A DNA stretch of 64,000 nucleotides from Paraglaciecola mesophila KMM 241. GTDB lineage: Bacteria; Pseudomonadota; Gammaproteobacteria; Enterobacterales; Alteromonadaceae. The stretch is taken from contig NZ_BAEP01000003.1 of the NCBI RefSeq assembly GCF_000315015.1, positions 1 through 64,000 on the forward strand. Reading direction: 5' to 3'. Made by a program: the position numbers and the translations under genes. The notes beneath the pieces are model-generated. The model saw only the letters and a list, made by a program, of their open reading frames with translations, was not told the DNA's origin and did no database searches. Shown here piece by piece: positions 46,856 through 58,017 of this stretch. The number at the start of each line of letters is the position of its first letter. The stretch's first letter is position 1.

Positions 46856-48409
46856 ATGAACGACGAGTTGTTATTTGCAGACGATACCGATGAAGACGCA
46901 GTTCAGTACCAAGGCACATGGAAAATTCTCATTGTCGATGACGAGCCAGAAATTCACGCTGTAACAAAACTGGCGTTGAGTGATTTTGAGTTTCAAAATA
47001 AAAATTTAGAGTTCCTGAGTGCGTACAATGGTGCCCAAGCCCGTGAAATATTGCTGAGTGAACCAGACATTGCCGTCGTTTTATTAGATGTAGTGATGGA
47101 AACCGATGATGCAGGTTTAAGAATTGCTGACTTTATTCGCAATGAAGCGAATAACCATTTCATCAGGATCATTTTACGTACAGGCCAACCAGGTCAAGCC
47201 CCAGAGCGTGATGTGATTATCAATTATGATATCAATGACTATAAATCTAAAACCGAATTAACCGCGCAAAAGCTGTTCACAGTGGTTATAGCCGCGCTGC
47301 GGTCTTATCGTGACATAGTGGCAATCGATGAGAATCGCATTGGACTGGAAAAAATTATCTCAGCATCAGCTAACCTATTTCAAACCCATTCCGTTGAGCA
47401 CTTTATTGAGGGCATAGTACAGCAACTCTCATCTTTGCTCGGGGGCAGCAAAGATGCAGCATACTTAACCTGCGCCGTCGCAGGACCTAAGTCCTTGGAG
47501 ACATCACGTTTAAATTCTTTAGAGCAGCTTTATGTATTTACCGGTCAAGGTGAGTACAAGAGGGCGGCGGGTAAGTCGTTACCAACGGTGTTATCAGGTG
47601 AACACTTAGAAGCGTGTCGTGCAGCACTGAACGACAAATCTTTGATCTACGAAGATGAGTATCTGGTAGCGTATTGTGAGAGTAAACGAGGTTCCGGCTC
47701 TTTACTCTACTTATCCGGCTTGCCAAAAAGGTTAACTGATTCCCAGAAGAAACTAGTAGAAATTTTCTCGCAAAATGTGCAAATCGCTTTTGACAACATT
47801 ATGTTGACCAAGGATATCGAAGACACACAACGAGAAATTATTGAGCGTTTAGGTCAAGTCACTGAAGACGGGGCAATCAGTCTTGACTACACGCAACGCA
47901 TAGTCGATGTGTGCAAGGTATTAGGGAAAGCGCTGAATTTAGACAAATCACAGCTAAAACTATTAACCTCGGCGGTGCCCTTACACGATGTGGGTAATTT
48001 ATGCGGGTCTACCCATGCGTTATTCAAATTAGAGCAGCTCACACAAGACGATGTTGACTCAATCGATAAGCACACCAACTTTGGCTATAAACTATTAAAA
48101 GGGTCAAACAAGCCGTTGATCAAAATTGCCGCAACGATTGCCAAAGAGCATCATGAATATTGGAATGGCCAGGGTTATCCCAATGGTTTGAAAGGGGATA
48201 ATATTCACTTGTATTCACGCGTAGCATCTATTGCCATTGCTTACAGTGTCATGCGGTGCCCAGCACAAGAAACAGCAGCATGGTCAGTTGAAAAAACGTT
48301 GGAACGCATACAAGCATTGGCAGGAGAGCAGTTTGACCCAAATTTGGTGGCTTTGTTGAGTGAAAATATTCATCAGATTGAGAGTGCCAGTCAGGGTTCT
48401 GTGCGTTAA
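46856..48409 (+). CDS. Response regulator with DUF3369 and degenerate HD-GYP domain
   Basis: A 517-residue protein starting at ATG 46856 (AAGGG site); the ORF is open further upstream but without support. Domains in order: receiver (Ile-Val-Asp-Asp-Glu-Pro near 26, phospho-Asp in Leu-Leu-Asp-Val-Val-Met), a central DUF3369 sensor-like domain, and a C-terminal HD-GYP domain. The last keeps His-Asp-Val-Gly, the His-His-Glu pair and Gly-Tyr-Pro. However, the usual Lys after HDxG is Asn, the first ligand His is replaced by Tyr in the opening helix, the Asp in 'WDGxGYP' is Asn, and the late Asp of 'ADxFDAL' is Tyr. Cyclic-di-GMP hydrolysis is therefore doubtful. It is placed just after prmC with no partner kinase. 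Confidence 0.85.
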   Translation: MNDELLFADDTDEDAVQYQGTWKILIVDDEPEIHAVTKLALSDFEFQNKNLEFLSAYNGAQAREILLSEPDIAVVLLDVVMETDDAGLRIADFIRNEANNHFIRIILRTGQPGQAPERDVIINYDINDYKSKTELTAQKLFTVVIAALRSYRDIVAIDENRIGLEKIISASANLFQTHSVEHFIEGIVQQLSSLLGGSKDAAYLTCAVAGPKSLETSRLNSLEQLYVFTGQGEYKRAAGKSLPTVLSGEHLEACRAALNDKSLIYEDEYLVAYCESKRGSGSLLYLSGLPKRLTDSQKKLVEIFSQNVQIAFDNIMLTKDIEDTQREIIERLGQVTEDGAISLDYTQRIVDVCKVLGKALNLDKSQLKLLTSAVPLHDVGNLCGSTHALFKLEQLTQDDVDSIDKHTNFGYKLLKGSNKPLIKIAATIAKEHHEYWNGQGYPNGLKGDNIHLYSRVASIAIAYSVMRCPAQETAAWSVEKTLERIQALAGEQFDPNLVALLSENIHQIESASQGSVR

Positions 48410-48494
48410 TATGCGCCCCAATTCTTTGTTACCTAACCTGATTCTAATTTAGGTAATCGACGTAAAATACGATTAACATCATAAGGACCAACCC

Positions 48495-48872
48495 ATGTAC
48501 ACAGCAGTCAAACACATACACTTAACCTGCATAGCACTAAGTGTTTTGTTATTTGTTATACGCTTTTTTTGGACGATGACCAATTCAAGTATGTTGCAAA
48601 AAAAATGGGTGAAAATTACCCCACACGTCGTTGATACCTTGCTGATCCTAAGCGCTGCGACTTTGTGTGTCATGCTTAGCCAATACCCATTTGTCACCCC
48701 TTGGGTAACGGAGAAGTTAATTGGTTTGTTTATGTATGTGTTTATGGTGGCATTAGCGCTGAAAATGGCACGAACTAACTTTATGCGTGTCGTCGGTTTA
48801 GTGGGGGCGTTAAGCTGGATAGCCTTCACCGCTTTGGTCGCGATCAGTAAGCAACCGATTTTATTCGCTTAA
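48495..48872 (+). CDS. SirB2-family membrane protein
   Basis: A 125-residue protein with four hydrophobic helices, starting Tyr-x-x-Val-Lys-His-Ile-His-Leu. Phe-Phe-Trp-Thr-Met and Pro-His-Val-Val-Asp-Thr-Leu-Leu-Ile are the SirB family signature. SirB proteins were named for raising invasion-gene expression in Salmonella, but their molecular role is unclear. The gene lies in the hemA-prfA-prmC-sirB2-sirB1 neighbourhood common to gammaproteobacteria, here interrupted by a response-regulator gene. Confidence 0.82.
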   Translation: MYTAVKHIHLTCIALSVLLFVIRFFWTMTNSSMLQKKWVKITPHVVDTLLILSAATLCVMLSQYPFVTPWVTEKLIGLFMYVFMVALALKMARTNFMRVVGLVGALSWIAFTALVAISKQPILFA

Positions 48873-49021
48873 CACCAACACAGACCCACTGCTTGATTTT
48901 TTTCAGGCAGGACTGCGCTTATTTGTTGAACTGAGTTCACAACTTTCCACTAAATTTCTTATCAAGAATACGCCTCATCTTCCGATAAAATATATAGATT
49001 ACGGATGAGGTATATTTTTCA

Positions 49022-49936
49022 GTGCAGTTGATAAAGCAAGCCATTCAAAACAACCAGCTGGCGCGCGCAGGACTTATTGCTAGCCAGCACATTGTGGGTG
49101 CGCAAAAAGACATCTGCACATGCTTGCGAAAAGTGGAGCGCTGGGCCAAACAAGCCAGGGTAATGGCCCATATATCACAACCCGATCAGGCTGCGTTTGA
49201 GCGTTTAATTCAGTTTTTTTATCGAGATTTAGCCTTTAGCGGCTCACATTTAAGAGGTGAAGTAAGCCCCTATGAAGTAGAGCGTCAAAGTGTTTTGCAC
49301 CAGGTTCTTGATTATCGCAGTGGTACGCCTGTGACATTAGGGATCGTCTTCAGTAGCGTGGCACAACACCTGGGCTTTAAGGTGGCATGTGTTAATTTTC
49401 CTGGGCATTTTTTGCTGCGCTGTGATATTACTCCGCCAGAGGTCGAAGCAACATTGCAAAATGGCGCTGTTTCATCCCAGCAATGCAATATAGAGGCGTA
49501 TTCTGATTCCCCTGTGGTTAGCACCAGCTTATTTATTGACCCAAACGATGGGCGTATTCTCAGCCAAGAAATACTAGAGCAAATGTATTTTGAGGTCATT
49601 GAGGAAATTGACGATGAAACTATGCCCAAAGAAGCGCTCGAAACAGCAAGTTGTGATGAAGTGGTCGTTCACATGTTAAATCAACTTAAAGCGTCTTTAA
49701 TCAACGCCAAACGCTACGAAGAAGCACTGCGAAGTATTGAGCTGTTGATTGCTTTGTGCCCCAATAACCCTTACGAGCGCAGAGATAGGGGAGTGCTGTT
49801 GCACGAATTGGCTTGTCCGCAGCTGGCGATCATTGATTATCAATATTTCATTCGCCAATGCCCCGACGATCCAGCGGCGACGTTACTAGCTCAGCAAGTT
49901 AAACACATGAACATTACGCCACCTGTGATGCACTGA
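49022..49936 (+). CDS. SirB1-family protein (transglutaminase-like plus TPR)
   Basis: A 304-residue soluble protein. The N-terminal SirB1 domain has Arg-Gly-Glu-Val-Ser-Pro-Tyr, a segment Leu-Asp-Tyr-Arg-Ser-Gly-Thr-Pro-Val-Thr-Leu-Gly-Ile-Val (about 97-110), and Asn-Phe-Pro-Gly-His-Phe-Leu-Leu-Arg (about 125-133), as in transglutaminase-like folds. C-terminal TPR helices follow (about 215-290). The function is unknown; association with sirB2 and the release-factor genes is conserved. The start is GTG with a distant GAGG. Confidence 0.82.
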   Translation: MQLIKQAIQNNQLARAGLIASQHIVGAQKDICTCLRKVERWAKQARVMAHISQPDQAAFERLIQFFYRDLAFSGSHLRGEVSPYEVERQSVLHQVLDYRSGTPVTLGIVFSSVAQHLGFKVACVNFPGHFLLRCDITPPEVEATLQNGAVSSQQCNIEAYSDSPVVSTSLFIDPNDGRILSQEILEQMYFEVIEEIDDETMPKEALETASCDEVVVHMLNQLKASLINAKRYEEALRSIELLIALCPNNPYERRDRGVLLHELACPQLAIIDYQYFIRQCPDDPAATLLAQQVKHMNITPPVMH

Positions 49937-49974
49937 TACGCGTGCGCGTAGCGCCCTTATCAGGCCGATTCTAA

Positions 49975-51255
49975 TTAAGCCAGCACGGCATAAATTGCCT
50001 GTGTTAACTGGCGCAACTCCTTTGGTTGAATAACATAAGGCGGCATGATGTAAATAAGCTTACCGAAAGGACGGATCCATACGCCTGCTTTAACAAATTT
50101 TCGCTGTAACAAGGCCACATCTACAGCAGATTTGCACTCTACGACACCAATTGCGCCTAGCACCCTCACATCCGCCACACCTTCAAGCTCAGCACATTTT
50201 GCTAACTCTTGTTTTAATTGTTGCTCAATGTTTTTTACCTGCTGCTGCCAGGCGCCAGTGGCAATAATATCTAAACTGGCATTGGCAATAGCGCACGCTA
50301 ATGGGTTACCCATGTAGGTTGGCCCATGCATAAATACCCCAGGGCTGCCTTGGCAAATGCCTTGTGCAACATCTTCTGTGCATATTGTGGCAGCAAGCGT
50401 CACATAGCCACCGGTTAGGGCTTTACCGACGCACATTATATCTGGGCTGATATCAGCATGTTCACAGGCAAACAGTTTGCCTGTACGGCCAAAGCCAGTG
50501 GCAATTTCATCGCAAATCAGCAATAGACCATAGTCATCACATAATTGACGTGCACGCTTTAAATATTCTGGGTGATAAATACGCATACCGCCGGCATTTT
50601 GCACCACAGGCTCGATCACTAGCGCAGCGAGCTCATTGTGGTATTGCTGGATCAACTCTTCCAGTGGCGCGATGTCATCTTCGTTCCATGTTTGCGCAAA
50701 ACGCGTCTGTGGCGCCGGCGCGAAAATCTGTTGGGCGAGAGCATCGGTGAACAAAGAATGCATGCCGTTTACGGGATCGCATACTGACATAGCGGCGAAC
50801 GTGTCACCATGATACCCATTGCGCGGGGTAATAAATTTATGCTTATTTGGCGAGCCTTGACATGCCCAGTACTGCAATGCCATTTTCATGGCGACTTCCA
50901 CTGATACCGAACCAGAGTCCGCCAGAAAAACGCGCTCTAAGCCGGTAGGCGTTATATCGATTAACTTTCTGCACACATCAATTGCTGGTTGGTGGGTTAA
51001 ACCACCAAACATCACATGGGAGAAGTTATCAATTTGCGCTTTAGCCGCGGCGTTTAATATTGGGTGATTGTAGCCATGAATGGCTGTCCACCAAGATGAG
51101 CATCCATCAACGAGCGTTTCGCCACTGGCTAGATGAATATGCACACCTTGTGCCCCGGACACTTGATAGCAAGGTAGTGGATCGATAGCTGACGTATAGG
51201 GGTGCCAAATATGTTGTTGGTCAAAGGCGAGATTAGCCTGAATTGAATTGTTCAA
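49975..51255 (-). CDS. bioA: Adenosylmethionine-8-amino-7-oxononanoate aminotransferase
   Basis: A 426-residue PLP enzyme converting KAPA to DAPA with SAM as amino donor. Ile-Trp-His-Pro-Tyr-Thr near residue 16, Asp-Gly-Cys-Ser-Ser-Trp-Trp, [10 protein letters not shown], [11 protein letters not shown], and the PLP Lys in Gly-Lys-Ala-Leu-Thr-Gly-Gly identify BioA. It diverges from bioB across a 98-base control region, as in enterobacteria. Confidence 0.96.
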   Translation of the reverse strand: MNNSIQANLAFDQQHIWHPYTSAIDPLPCYQVSGAQGVHIHLASGETLVDGCSSWWTAIHGYNHPILNAAAKAQIDNFSHVMFGGLTHQPAIDVCRKLIDITPTGLERVFLADSGSVSVEVAMKMALQYWACQGSPNKHKFITPRNGYHGDTFAAMSVCDPVNGMHSLFTDALAQQIFAPAPQTRFAQTWNEDDIAPLEELIQQYHNELAALVIEPVVQNAGGMRIYHPEYLKRARQLCDDYGLLLICDEIATGFGRTGKLFACEHADISPDIMCVGKALTGGYVTLAATICTEDVAQGICQGSPGVFMHGPTYMGNPLACAIANASLDIIATGAWQQQVKNIEQQLKQELAKCAELEGVADVRVLGAIGVVECKSAVDVALLQRKFVKAGVWIRPFGKLIYIMPPYVIQPKELRQLTQAIYAVLA

Positions 51256-51266
51256 AAAACACTCAC

Positions 51267-51299
51267 TTGTAAATTTTTAAAAAGAATTTAAGTTGACAA
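51267..51299. promoter_or_regulatory. BirA-type biotin operator with overlapping bioB -35
   Basis: Half-sites TTGTAAAT (from 51267) and GTTGACAA (to 51299) span 33 bases, close to the E. coli bio operator span (TTGTAAAC ... GTTTACAA). The right arm contains TTGACA (51293-51298), a perfect -35, with TAGACT 16 bases downstream as a possible -10 for bioB. BirA-biotinyl-AMP bound here would repress both directions. Confidence 0.65.
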
Positions 51300-51353
51300 T
51301 GTGCTGGGCGGACTTAGACTAAGCGCGAATTATTATGAAGTAAAGGACCAAGT

Positions 51354-52463
51354 ATGTCAGTCAATGTCGACGCACCTAGTAGCAGTGGCGCAAGTGAAGT
51401 ACGCCACGATTGGACGTTAGCAGAAGTAAACGCCTTATTCGCCATGCCATTTAACGATTTATTGTTTAAAGCCCAGTGCGTACACAGAGCGCATTTCGAC
51501 CCGAACTACGTACAAGTCAGTACTTTACTGTCGATTAAAACGGGTGCTTGCCCAGAAGATTGTAAATATTGCCCGCAAAGTGCTCGCTATGATACCGGAC
51601 TTGAAAAAGAACGCTTGATGGAAATCGAGAAAGTCATTCAACGCGCTCGCGAGGCAAAAGCAGCTGGTTCAACCCGTTTTTGCATGGGCGCCGCTTGGCG
51701 TAACCCTAAAGAGCGCGATATGCCTTATGTGACTGATATGGTGCGTGAAGTTAAAAAACTTGGCCTGGAAACCTGTATGACTCTGGGCATGCTAACTCGC
51801 GAGCAGGCCATTGCATTGCAACAAGCGGGTCTTGACTATTACAACCATAATCTGGATACATCACCAGAATTCTATGGTGATATCATCACCACACGTACCT
51901 ACCAAGACCGTTTAAATACCTTAGATGCAGTACGCGAAGCTGGCATGAATGTGTGTTCAGGGGGTATTGTTGGTATGGGGGAAACAGGCTCAGACCGCAG
52001 TGGTTTATTGATGCAACTGGCCAATTTGGAGCATCAACCAGAAAGTGTGCCCATTAACATGTTGGTGAAGGTCAAAGGTACCCCAATGGAAAACGTAGAA
52101 GACTTAGATTATTTCGAGTTTATTCGTACTATCGCCGTTGCCCGTATCATGATGCCTAAATCGTTCGTGCGCTTATCTGCTGGGCGTGAAGCCATGAATG
52201 AGCAAATGCAAGCCATGTGCTTTATGGCCGGTGCTAATTCGATTTTCTATGGTTGCAAGCTACTGACCACATCAAACCCCGAGACGCACGAAGACGTGAT
52301 GCTGTTCAAAAAATTGGGCATCAATGCCAAGCAAACGCGAGAATATTCTGATGAAGCTCATCAAGCCGCTTTGTTAGATGAAATTGAAACCAATGAAGCA
52401 CCTCGAACACCTGAAATGTTCTATGATGCTACCCAGAAAAAACCAGAAACAGTAAACATTTAA
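51354..52463 (+). CDS. bioB: Biotin synthase
   Basis: A 369-residue radical-SAM enzyme inserting sulfur into dethiobiotin. The 4Fe-4S Cys motif is Cys66-x3-Cys70-x2-Cys73 in Ala-Cys-Pro-Glu-Asp-Cys-Lys-Tyr-Cys. Tyr-Asn-His-Asn-Leu-Asp-Thr-Ser and Arg-Leu-Ser-Ala-Gly-Arg (Arg ligand of the 2Fe-2S cluster) are present. An AAAGGA site precedes the ATG. It overlaps bioF by one base (TAATG). Confidence 0.97.
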   Translation: MSVNVDAPSSSGASEVRHDWTLAEVNALFAMPFNDLLFKAQCVHRAHFDPNYVQVSTLLSIKTGACPEDCKYCPQSARYDTGLEKERLMEIEKVIQRAREAKAAGSTRFCMGAAWRNPKERDMPYVTDMVREVKKLGLETCMTLGMLTREQAIALQQAGLDYYNHNLDTSPEFYGDIITTRTYQDRLNTLDAVREAGMNVCSGGIVGMGETGSDRSGLLMQLANLEHQPESVPINMLVKVKGTPMENVEDLDYFEFIRTIAVARIMMPKSFVRLSAGREAMNEQMQAMCFMAGANSIFYGCKLLTTSNPETHEDVMLFKKLGINAKQTREYSDEAHQAALLDEIETNEAPRTPEMFYDATQKKPETVNI

Positions 52464-53695
52464 TGGCGTTCGATTTTATTCAAACCGCGCTTGCTGCGCG
52501 GCGCAAAAACAACTTATTTCGCCAAGTCACCACCCTTGATTCCGCCATTGGTGCGCTGATCGAGGTGGACGGTCAGCATTATTTAAACTTCTCCAGCAAT
52601 GATTACCTGGGTATGCGCCAATCAACGGCTGTAATGCAGGGCTGGGTAGATGGTATTGGTCAATTTGGCGGTGGCAGTGGTGCATCACCTTTGGTAACGG
52701 GCCACACCCGAGCACATCAAGACCTGCAAGACAGCTTAGCTCAAGGGCTAGAGCGTGAAGCGGTGATGCTCTTTAACTCTGGTTTTGCGGCCAATCAAGC
52801 TGTATGTCAGGCTCTTTTTCAGGCCAATGCTCACTGTTGTGCTCTTCGAGATAGCGGGCAGGGCTACATACTGGCCGATAGGTTAATGCATGCATCTTTG
52901 CTTGATGGTGCCATGGGCAGCGATGCGACTTTACGCCGATTTGTGCACAATGATTGCACCCACTTAGAGACTCAGCTGAGTAAGATACGCGCTAACACCA
53001 CTGAAGAGTCAGGCAAAGAACAAGACGTATTGCTGGTAACCGAAGGTGTATTCAGCATGGATGGCGATCAAGCACCGATACAAGCGTTAGCGAGTATCAG
53101 TGAGCAACATAACGCTTGGCTTATGGTCGATGATGCTCACGGTTTCGGCGTATTAGGACAAACCGGTATGGGCTCAGTTGAACAAGCGGGTTTGAACCAA
53201 CATCAGGTACCTGTGTTAATGGCTACATTCGGAAAAGCGGTGGGTACCTCAGGGGCATTTATCGCCGGTAGCCAAGGTTTAATAGATTATTTAAGTAATT
53301 TTGCTAAGCACTACATTTACAGTACGGCTATGCCGCCTGCGCAAGCCGTAGCCACCTTGGCGAGTTTGCAAGCAATTCAACAAAGTGAGCAGCGAAGCTT
53401 GCTGCAAGAGAATATCGATGAATTTCGAAGGCTGGCAACTGCAGCTGGTATCCCATTGACGCCATCCATCACCGCTATTCAGCCTATTATCATTGGTTGC
53501 CCAAAACGTACATTAGCCATCAGTCAGCGGCTGCGCGAAATGGGATTGTGGATCATCGCCATTCGCACGCCGACTGTGCCTAAAGGAACAGATCGCTTGC
53601 GCATTACCTTGAGTGCCTCTCACCATAAAAAAGATATTCAAGCCTTAGTGGATGGCTTGGCGTTTGTGATGGGGGAGTTACCCGATGACCAGTAA
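52463..53695 (+). CDS. bioF: 8-amino-7-oxononanoate synthase
   Basis: A 410-residue PLP enzyme condensing pimeloyl-ACP with alanine. Asn-Asp-Tyr-Leu-Gly-Met-Arg, Gly-Gly-Gly-Ser-Gly-Ala-Ser, Val-Asp-Asp-Ala-His-Gly-Phe-Gly and the PLP-Lys region Thr-Phe-Gly-Lys-Ala-Val-Gly (Lys about 258) are all present. It is slightly longer than E. coli BioF (384), mainly from extra loop residues near 175 and 185. It is in the bioB-F-C-D operon. Confidence 0.96.
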   Translation: MAFDFIQTALAARRKNNLFRQVTTLDSAIGALIEVDGQHYLNFSSNDYLGMRQSTAVMQGWVDGIGQFGGGSGASPLVTGHTRAHQDLQDSLAQGLEREAVMLFNSGFAANQAVCQALFQANAHCCALRDSGQGYILADRLMHASLLDGAMGSDATLRRFVHNDCTHLETQLSKIRANTTEESGKEQDVLLVTEGVFSMDGDQAPIQALASISEQHNAWLMVDDAHGFGVLGQTGMGSVEQAGLNQHQVPVLMATFGKAVGTSGAFIAGSQGLIDYLSNFAKHYIYSTAMPPAQAVATLASLQAIQQSEQRSLLQENIDEFRRLATAAGIPLTPSITAIQPIIIGCPKRTLAISQRLREMGLWIIAIRTPTVPKGTDRLRITLSASHHKKDIQALVDGLAFVMGELPDDQ

Positions 53696-54650
53696 TGCCG
53701 CTTTATCTGGGGCTTGTAAGGTACATGTTTGTGCTAACCATTCAGCCGCGAAGATTATCCCCGCAGCAAATGGTGGGCGAATAGAAAGCGTTAAAAATAA
53801 TATTGCTAACATGAATATTAACCATGAACAGCAACTCAAGTCTCGTATTGCCAAACAGTTTAGCCGAGCAGCAACGCGCTACGATGCTGCAGCGCAAGTT
53901 CAAATCGATATCGCGAATGATGCCTTGGGGTTGTTCGTTGAAATATGTCACAACAACAATCTAACATTGCCCAAACGCATTATTGATATTGGCTGCGGCA
54001 CTGGGCGGGTAACGCGTGAATTAGCCAGTGTTAACACGCAGCACACGTCACATATTTTGGCCATGGACTTGGCCTTAGGTATGCTAAAGCACGCAAAAGA
54101 GCAAAGCGTTGACGCAACCCTTAACCATAATATTAGCTGGCTTCAAGGGGATGCAGAACATCTGCCCCTAGGGGATAGCGCGGCAGGTGGCGTATTCTCA
54201 TCCATGGCGCTGCAGTGGTGTAAAAACAGTACTCAAGTATGTACCGAGATTAACCGTGTATTAGCCCCAGGGGCAAGTGGCGTACTTGCGATCATGTGCG
54301 AAGGCTCCATGCATGAACTAGATAAATGTTGGCAGCATGTTGATAGTCATCGCAAAATCAATCAATTTGCGTCAGCCGATACATGGTCAAGTGCGGCAAA
54401 AGCGGCTGGATTACAGGTGACCATGCAGCAGAAACGTTACGTGACATGGCATAAAGATGTGCGCGAGTTACTTGGGTCAATAAAGAGCATCGGCGCTAAT
54501 GTCGTTACCAGCAACACGCAACAAAAAGCCATTAGCCGTGACACGCTACACGCACTTGAGCTGTTCTATCAAAGCGCATTTGGCCGTAATCAAGGGTTAC
54601 CTTTGACGTACAATGTGTGTTTCTTAACGCTGGTAAAGCCAATTAGCTAA
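53685..54650 (+). CDS. bioC: Malonyl-ACP O-methyltransferase
   Basis: A 321-residue SAM methyltransferase that starts pimelate synthesis by masking malonyl-ACP. The core begins at about residue 55 (Ile-Ala-Lys-Gln-Phe-Ser-Arg-Ala-Ala-Thr-Arg-Tyr-Asp), followed by Ile-Asp-Ile-Gly-Cys-Gly-Thr-Gly-Arg and Leu-Gln-Trp-Cys. A strong GGGGGAG site points to the start at 53685, overlapping bioF by 11 bases. This gives a ~50-residue N-terminal extension not present in E. coli BioC; ATG 53811 would remove most of it but has a poor site. Confidence 0.92.
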   Translation: MTSNAALSGACKVHVCANHSAAKIIPAANGGRIESVKNNIANMNINHEQQLKSRIAKQFSRAATRYDAAAQVQIDIANDALGLFVEICHNNNLTLPKRIIDIGCGTGRVTRELASVNTQHTSHILAMDLALGMLKHAKEQSVDATLNHNISWLQGDAEHLPLGDSAAGGVFSSMALQWCKNSTQVCTEINRVLAPGASGVLAIMCEGSMHELDKCWQHVDSHRKINQFASADTWSSAAKAAGLQVTMQQKRYVTWHKDVRELLGSIKSIGANVVTSNTQQKAISRDTLHALELFYQSAFGRNQGLPLTYNVCFLTLVKPIS

Positions 54651-54728
54651 TATTGAGCTGAGCTGCTCATAGGTGCTCATCATCACCGTTTTCATCACCG
54701 TTATTACCAATATGTTAAGGAAAGCGCC

Positions 54729-55523
54729 ATGTCGCTAAACTCCCCCAGCACTAATCAAAGCTCTTTAGAGCAAGTGTTCTCAGATCAAAGGCTTTTAAAA
54801 GAAAGTAAGCAACACGCTTATTTCGTGACAGGCACTGATACAGAAGTGGGTAAGACCTTTGTCAGCTGCGCGTTACTAGCAGCATGTCATGACGCTGGCT
54901 TATCAACAGCGGCATATAAACCCGTATCCGCTGGTTGCGATGTGACGCAGGCGGGCCTTAGAAATGAAGATGCGCTAGCGTTACAACAAGCAAGTAATAC
55001 TGCACTTAGTTACGATGAAGTAAATCCTATTGCGTTTGCAGAGCCTATCGCGCCGCATTTAGCCTGTGCAAAATTAATGGCTAAAGGTCAAGGGGCTCCC
55101 ATTGAATTAGATGCCATAACAAAAGGCTATGCCGCCTTAAGTGAGAAAAAAAGCGATGTACTTTTAGTAGAAGGAGCGGGAGGTTGGCGTTTACCCCTTG
55201 GTCAAAATAGCCAAGGCCACGAACAGTTTTTATCTGACTTTGCCGTTGGCCAAAAGTTACCAGTGATCTTAGTCGTTGGTATGCGGTTAGGTTGCATTAA
55301 CCACGCGTTATTAACAGCGCAAGCCATTGAGCAGGACGGTCTTAATATCGCCGGTTGGGTCGCCAATATTCTTGAGCCTGAGATGCCGTTTTTAGACGAA
55401 AACATTCAAAGCTTGGAACACTTACTGGACGCCCCCTTGATCGCCCGCGTACCTCGTGCACCAAGCCCATCAGCCGTGAAAGAGTGTGTAAATTTAGCAT
55501 TGCTCGGGGTAGAAAAAGCGTGA
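54729..55523 (+). CDS. bioD: Dethiobiotin synthetase
   Basis: A 264-residue ATPase closing the ureido ring of dethiobiotin from DAPA and CO2. The P-loop Gly-Thr-Asp-Thr-Glu-Val-Gly-Lys-Thr is at 35-43, Tyr-Lys-Pro-Val-Ser-Ala-Gly near 65, and Val-Glu-Gly-Ala-Gly-Gly-Trp near 147. It has a ~28-residue N-terminal extension relative to E. coli BioD (about 225). It is the last bio gene, followed by a terminator. Confidence 0.95.
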   Translation: MSLNSPSTNQSSLEQVFSDQRLLKESKQHAYFVTGTDTEVGKTFVSCALLAACHDAGLSTAAYKPVSAGCDVTQAGLRNEDALALQQASNTALSYDEVNPIAFAEPIAPHLACAKLMAKGQGAPIELDAITKGYAALSEKKSDVLLVEGAGGWRLPLGQNSQGHEQFLSDFAVGQKLPVILVVGMRLGCINHALLTAQAIEQDGLNIAGWVANILEPEMPFLDENIQSLEHLLDAPLIARVPRAPSPSAVKECVNLALLGVEKA

Positions 55524-55600
55524 CTGAAAATAGCTAAATACCGGTTTTACCTCACTAAAGCTACTTTATATCAATGTATTTCACGGTAGAAGAGCAATAA

Positions 55601-55634
55601 AAAAGGGTAAACCTAATGCTAGGTTTACCCTTTT
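55601..55634. terminator. Bidirectional terminator between bioD and the aldehyde dehydrogenase operon
   Basis: A perfect 15-bp stem, AAAAGGGTAAACCTA with TAGGTTTACCCTTTT, has an ATGC loop. The A/T ends supply T-runs on both strands, so it can end bioBFCD and the convergent sugar-acid operon. Confidence 0.88.
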
Positions 55635-55653
55635 GGGCTGTAGGGCACGTTAC

Positions 55654-55758
55654 TTACTGACTCTGGGCTAGCGCATTATTGTTATGTTTGTTTAAACTTT
55701 GCTCGAGCTTATTTAGACCGTCAGTAAGCGTTGGTGCTATATCAATTCCACTGGAAAA
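55654..55758 (-). other. In-frame 34-codon extension beyond the aldehyde dehydrogenase stop
   Basis: After the dehydrogenase TAG (55759-55761) the same frame stays open for 34 codons to a TAA at 55654-55656. The peptide is helix-like (Leu-Thr-Asp-Gly-Leu-Asn-Lys-Leu-Glu-Gln-Ser-Leu). It may be the remains of another gene's 3' end or chance; family members end near the TAG. Confidence 0.25.
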
Positions 55759-57992
<2,234 letters not shown>

Positions 57993-58017
57993 ATTGATTT
58001 TCCTTTCTACCCTATTT

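Noticed and set aside
55601-55634. GTAAACC / GGTTTAC arms after bioD resembling a BirA operator
   Set aside because: The spacing between arms is far too short for BirA, and the T/A-flanked perfect stem is a typical terminator.
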